The notes under the pieces were generated by a model. That model ran no database searches and had not been told where the DNA came from. It saw only the letters and a program-made list of their open reading frames with translations. DNA of 7,552 nucleotides, taken from an uncultured Gammaproteobacteria bacterium. GTDB taxonomy: Bacteria > Pseudomonadota > Gammaproteobacteria > Steroidobacterales > Woeseiaceae. The stretch is taken from the NCBI GenBank assembly GCA_938003715.1, contig CALKYK010000384.1, positions 1 to 7,552 on the forward strand, in the 5' to 3' direction. Positions 4,688 through 7,552 of the stretch are shown here, one piece after another. Both the position numbers and the translations under genes were made by a program. The first letter of the stretch is position 1. Each line of letters opens with the position of its first letter.

Positions 4688-5518
4688 TCACGACCGGCCG
4701 GCGATTCGAGCGACCCACCAGGCGATGATTTCGTGCAGCGCATCGAGACCATCCGTCAGCGCAGCCGGACCCGGCTGCAGGATCAGCGCTGACTTGATTT
4801 CGTATACGTCGTCGTTCGCGACGGCCGGCACGCCGTCCCACCCCGGGCGCGCCTTGACTCGTTCGGGCCGGAACTTCTTGCCGCACCACGATCCGATGAT
4901 GATATCGGGGCGGCGTGCGACGACCTCGTCCGGATCGGCGATGATGCGGTCCTTGCCGAGAGACTCTGCCGCGAGCTCCGGAAAGCAGTCGTCGCCGCCG
5001 GCAATTCCGATCAGTTCCGACACCCAGCGGATGCCACTGATCAGCGGATCGTCCCATTCCTCGAAGTACACGCGCGGGCGCACCGGCGCGGAAGCCGCGT
5101 CTGCCAGCATCGCCCCGATGCGGCCGCCCAGTTCATCGACGAGTGCCTCCGCCCGGGCCTGTGCGCCGACCATGCCGCCGAGCGTCGCGATCATCGCAAG
5201 AATGCCGTCGACGGAACGGTGATTGAACACGTGCACCGTGACGCCACGGCGAATCAGCTCGGTCGCAATGTCCGCCTGCAGGTCGGAAAATCCCAGCACC
5301 AGGTCCGGTTCGAGCGCCAGGATCCTGTCGATTTTGGCGCTGGTGAAGGCCGATACTTTCGGCTTTTCCTTGCGCGCGCGGGGCGGCCGCACGGTGAAGC
5401 CCGAAATGCCGACGATGCGCCGGTCCTCGCCGAGCAGATACAGCGTCTCGGTGGTTTCCTCTGTCATGCAGACAATGCGACCGGGAAAGCGGTCCGCCGG
5501 CTTCGACGATTCGTTCAT
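4688..5518 (-). CDS. BtuF-like (periplasmic-binding fold) cobalamin-binding family protein lacking a signal peptide
   Basis: A 276-residue protein of the helical-backbone metal/corrinoid receptor class (Pfam Peripla_BP_2, to which BtuF belongs). Visible blocks: RIVCMTEETTETLYLLGE (14-31), VGISGFTVRPPRARKEKP, VSAFTSAKIDRILALEPDLV (55-74), a central long-helix region (about 104-140), then the second lobe with EEWDDPLISGIRWVSELIGI and IIGSWCGKKF. This resembles stand-alone proteins annotated as cobalamin-binding protein. The N-terminus MNESSKPADRFPGRIVCM has no hydrophobic signal segment or lipobox, and no permease or ATPase neighbour is present, so a role in ABC import is not supported; the ligand is unknown. 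ATG 5518 keeps the conserved first strand; TTG 5527 is also in frame, and ATG 5467 would remove it. No Shine-Dalgarno sequence; TACATT lies 7 nt upstream. Divergent from the BrkB gene. Confidence 0.85.
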   Translation of the reverse strand: MNESSKPADRFPGRIVCMTEETTETLYLLGEDRRIVGISGFTVRPPRARKEKPKVSAFTSAKIDRILALEPDLVLGFSDLQADIATELIRRGVTVHVFNHRSVDGILAMIATLGGMVGAQARAEALVDELGGRIGAMLADAASAPVRPRVYFEEWDDPLISGIRWVSELIGIAGGDDCFPELAAESLGKDRIIADPDEVVARRPDIIIGSWCGKKFRPERVKARPGWDGVPAVANDDVYEIKSALILQPGPAALTDGLDALHEIIAWWVARIAGRS

Positions 5519-5522
5519 GCCG

Positions 5523-5538
5523 GTCAATGTACAATGAC
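5523..5538. promoter_or_regulatory. Near-palindrome with interlocked divergent -10 elements
   Basis: GTCAATGTACAATGAC is a 16-bp inverted repeat, perfect except for one mismatched pair (positions 5 and 12), centred on TGTACA. It contains TACAAT on the plus strand (5530-5535) and TACATT on the minus strand (5531-5526). The minus-strand element is followed by 7 nt and then the BtuF-like ATG. The plus-strand element overlaps the ATG of the BrkB-family gene (5534), so it would start transcription inside that gene. No good -35 is visible on either side. It may be a promoter, an operator, or both. Confidence 0.4.
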
Positions 5539-6910
5539 TGCCGCATTGCCGACCACCGGCGCCGGGGCGCGCGCATCGTTGCTGCAGGACGTACAGAAAT
5601 TCATCGATTCATGGGTCTGGGGATCGCGGCTGACCAAATCCGGCGCGGCCGGCCGGACGTTGGTGATCGTCCTTCGATACCTGTACGCGATGCTGCGCGA
5701 TTTCTTTTCCGGGCAGCTGACGATGCGCGCGATGAGCCTCGTGTACACGACGCTGCTGTCGATCGTGCCATTGCTGGCCGTGAGTTTCGCAATACTCAAG
5801 GGCTTTGGCGTTTTCAACCAGCTCGAGCCGTACCTCGAGAACGCGCTGGCGCCGCTCGGCGCCCAGGGTGAACAGATCACGGACCAGGCGCTGGCGCTCG
5901 TCGACAACGTGCGCGGCCCGGTGCTGGGCGGCGTCGGCCTCGCCATCTTCCTCTGGACCGCGATCTCAACGGTGCAGAAAGTCGAGGAAAGCTTCAACTA
6001 CGTCTGGTACGTGTCCAAGCCGCGCAGCTTCACCCGCCGCTTTACGGAATACCTGATCGTACTGCTGGTCGGTCCGCTCCTGATGGTCACTGCGATCGGA
6101 CTGCTAACCTCGCTGCAAAGCACGACGGTCGTGCAGTTCATCATCAACAACGAGGTGCTCGGGCCAGGTGTTGTCGTCATTGGCAAGCTGATGCCATACG
6201 TGCTGGTATGCGGCGTGTTCACGTTTCTCTACATGTACATGCCGAACACCGACGTGCGCTTCGTGCCGGCGCTCGTCGGCGGCGTCGCCGGCGGAATCCT
6301 GTGGGCAACGGTCAGCGCGATATTCACCACGTTCGTGCTGTTCGCTTCGCGGCGCATGGAAATATACGCCGGATTCGCCGTGGCTATAACAGCCCTGATC
6401 TGGCTTTACCTGAACTGGCTGATCCTGCTGATCGGCGCGCAGCTCGCGTTTTACCATCAACGCCCGGCGTTCATGCGCACCGGGCGCCAGGAACCGCGCC
6501 TGTCGAACGCGATGCGGGAACGCATCGCGCTGAACGTGATGTTCGTGGCGGGCCGTGCGTTTCGCCGCGGTGGTGACAAGATCACGGCGAACGACCTGAG
6601 TCAGCGCATGAACATTCCGTCGATTGCGCTGGATCCGATCATCGACGCGCTGGAAGCGGACGGGCTGATACTGTGCACGGAAGAGGAAAACCTGCTGCCG
6701 GGTCGCGAGATGGCACGGATGAAACTCGAGGACATCGTTGCCGTCGTGCGAGAAAAAGGCGAAACCGGGTCGCATCGTGAACCGCGCTGGGCGTCGCTGG
6801 TCGATGACCTCGGAAATCGCTTCGACGAAGCGATCTCGGGCATCCTCGGCGACCGCACGCTCGCGAACCTGCTGGACGACCTGGACGAGAAAGAAGTCGC
6901 GACGCGCTGA
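5534..6910 (+). CDS. YihY/BrkB-family (UPF0761) inner membrane protein with winged-helix-like C-terminal tail
   Basis: A 458-residue protein of the Virul_fac_BrkB family, once mislabelled ribonuclease BN; its biochemical role is not settled. About six membrane segments are visible: near residues 68-90 (SLVYTTLLSIVPLLAVSFA), 129-150, 173-195, 214-236, 242-266 and 280-303 (ALIWLYLNWLILLIGAQLAF). The SLxYxTLLSIVPL and NWLILLIGAQLAFY motifs are family hallmarks. After the membrane part comes a soluble tail of about 140 residues: about 325-400 looks like a winged helix-turn-helix (DKITANDLSQRMNIPSIALDPIIDALEADGLI), then an acidic helical end (DDLDEKEVATR). E. coli YihY (about 290 residues) lacks such a tail, though longer relatives exist. 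ATG 5534 has no Shine-Dalgarno sequence. The frame is open upstream to 5219, but that stretch is antisense to the BtuF-like gene. The stop abuts that of pmbA. Confidence 0.9.
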   Translation: MTAALPTTGAGARASLLQDVQKFIDSWVWGSRLTKSGAAGRTLVIVLRYLYAMLRDFFSGQLTMRAMSLVYTTLLSIVPLLAVSFAILKGFGVFNQLEPYLENALAPLGAQGEQITDQALALVDNVRGPVLGGVGLAIFLWTAISTVQKVEESFNYVWYVSKPRSFTRRFTEYLIVLLVGPLLMVTAIGLLTSLQSTTVVQFIINNEVLGPGVVVIGKLMPYVLVCGVFTFLYMYMPNTDVRFVPALVGGVAGGILWATVSAIFTTFVLFASRRMEIYAGFAVAITALIWLYLNWLILLIGAQLAFYHQRPAFMRTGRQEPRLSNAMRERIALNVMFVAGRAFRRGGDKITANDLSQRMNIPSIALDPIIDALEADGLILCTEEENLLPGREMARMKLEDIVAVVREKGETGSHREPRWASLVDDLGNRFDEAISGILGDRTLANLLDDLDEKEVATR

Positions 6911-7552
6911 TCAGGCGCCCGCGATGCGCATGCCGTCCACGAGCAGCGCGCCGCAGCGGATGCCGCCCCGGAGATCCTGGTCGTTGCCGATCGCCACGAT
7001 GCGCGGATACAGGTCGCGCAGGTTGCCGGCAATCGTCACCTCGTGCACCGGGTGTGCGATTTCGCCTTTCTCGATGCGGTAGCCGACCGCGCCGCGCGAA
7101 TAGTCGCCGGTTACCGCGTTCACGCCCTGCCCGATCAGCTCGTGCACGAGCAGCCCGTCGCCCATCTGTTTCATCATCGCGTCGAGATCGTCTGCGTTGC
7201 CGGGTACGATCAGGTTGTGCGCACCGCCGGCATTGCCTGTCGACTGAAGCCCCAGGCGGCGGGCGGAATACGAACTCAGGATGTAACCCTGGATCACGCC
7301 GTCGACGACCAGGTCACGGTCGGTCGTCGCGACACCCTCGGCGTCGTACGGCGCGCTCGCCATCGCCGCCGCTATGTGCGGCCGTTCCTCGATGCGGAGG
7401 AAGTCCGGGAACACCCTGTCGCCGGCCGCACCGAGCAGGAACGACGACTTCCGGTACTGGGCCGTGCCGGCGAGCGCACCAACGGCGTGACCGATGAACC
7501 CGCGCGCGAGTTCCGGGCCGAACAGCACGGGGGCGGTCCTGGTCGGTATCTT
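6911..7552 (-). CDS. pmbA: PmbA/TldE subunit of the TldD-TldE metalloprotease complex (partial, C-terminal 213 residues)
   Basis: PmbA (TldE) pairs with TldD to form a cytosolic protease known in E. coli for microcin B17 maturation and degradation of the antitoxin CcdA; the metal site is on TldD. The visible part runs from KIPTRTAPVLF at the right edge to the stop at 6913-6911. It contains the family blocks GFIGHAVGALAG, YRKSSFLL, LRIEERPH, DAEGVATTDRDLVVDG, SSYSARRLGLQSTGNAGG, HELIGQGVNAVTGDYSRGA, HEVTIAGNLRDLYPRIVAIGND and the C-terminal MRIAGA, all as in PmbA/TldE rather than TldD (no HExxH-type motif is visible). E. coli PmbA is about 450 residues, so the N-terminal half lies outside the window. 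The frame continues through the edge; the GTG at 7528 is internal, not a start. It converges on the BrkB gene with no spacer. Confidence 0.95.
   Translation of the reverse strand, partial: KIPTRTAPVLFGPELARGFIGHAVGALAGTAQYRKSSFLLGAAGDRVFPDFLRIEERPHIAAAMASAPYDAEGVATTDRDLVVDGVIQGYILSSYSARRLGLQSTGNAGGAHNLIVPGNADDLDAMMKQMGDGLLVHELIGQGVNAVTGDYSRGAVGYRIEKGEIAHPVHEVTIAGNLRDLYPRIVAIGNDQDLRGGIRCGALLVDGMRIAGA

Noticed and set aside
3673..4752. 359-codon minus-strand frame opposite purC
   Set aside because: It lies wholly antisense to conserved purC motifs, is rich in Arg/Val/His as expected of a shadow, and has no recognisable domain.

Overview
This is an ordinary, densely packed stretch of a high-GC gammaproteobacterial chromosome. 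It holds eight recognisable genes plus short control regions. Every protein reads as the gammaproteobacterial form: ubiquinone synthesis by Coq7, a Crp/Vfr-type cAMP receptor with its recognition helix intact, the J-domain protein DjlA, Rpe, and a PmbA/TldE subunit. The L13 sequence and the long PurC resemble Xanthomonadales/Chromatiales-like lineages. I cannot name the species. Coq7 and ubiquinone point to aerobic growth. There is no mobile element, CRISPR array, tRNA, rRNA or clear sign of horizontal transfer.

Layout: rplM (minus, cut by the left edge) and coq7 (plus) diverge from a 246-bp control region. coq7 is followed by crp on the same strand. crp converges on rpe, with two hairpins between them. 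rpe lies downstream of djlA on the minus strand, probably as an operon with a hairpin in its 73-bp gap. djlA diverges from purC (plus). purC converges with only 16 bp between stops on a BtuF-like binding-protein gene without a signal peptide (minus). That gene diverges, with only 15 bp between start codons, from a BrkB/YihY-family membrane protein gene (plus). The stop codon of the BrkB gene directly abuts that of pmbA (minus, cut by the right edge). Coding strand switches at almost every gene, and the convergent junctions are nearly without spacers.

The functions are mostly unrelated housekeeping: ribosome, ubiquinone, purine and pentose-phosphate pathways, chaperone network, global regulation, envelope and proteolysis. 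They look like neighbours rather than one pathway.

I do not see a convincing new biological system. The observations most worth checking are these. (1) Minus-10-like hexamers lie 6-7 nt before in-frame start codons that lack Shine-Dalgarno sequences (coq7, the BtuF-like gene, the upstream purC ATG), which suggests leaderless mRNAs. (2) A 16-bp near-palindrome with interlocked minus-10 elements fills a very short divergent junction. (3) The BtuF-like protein has no export signal. (4) A winged-helix-like cytosolic tail is fused to the BrkB membrane domain. (5) There is a perfect inverted repeat in the crp leader.
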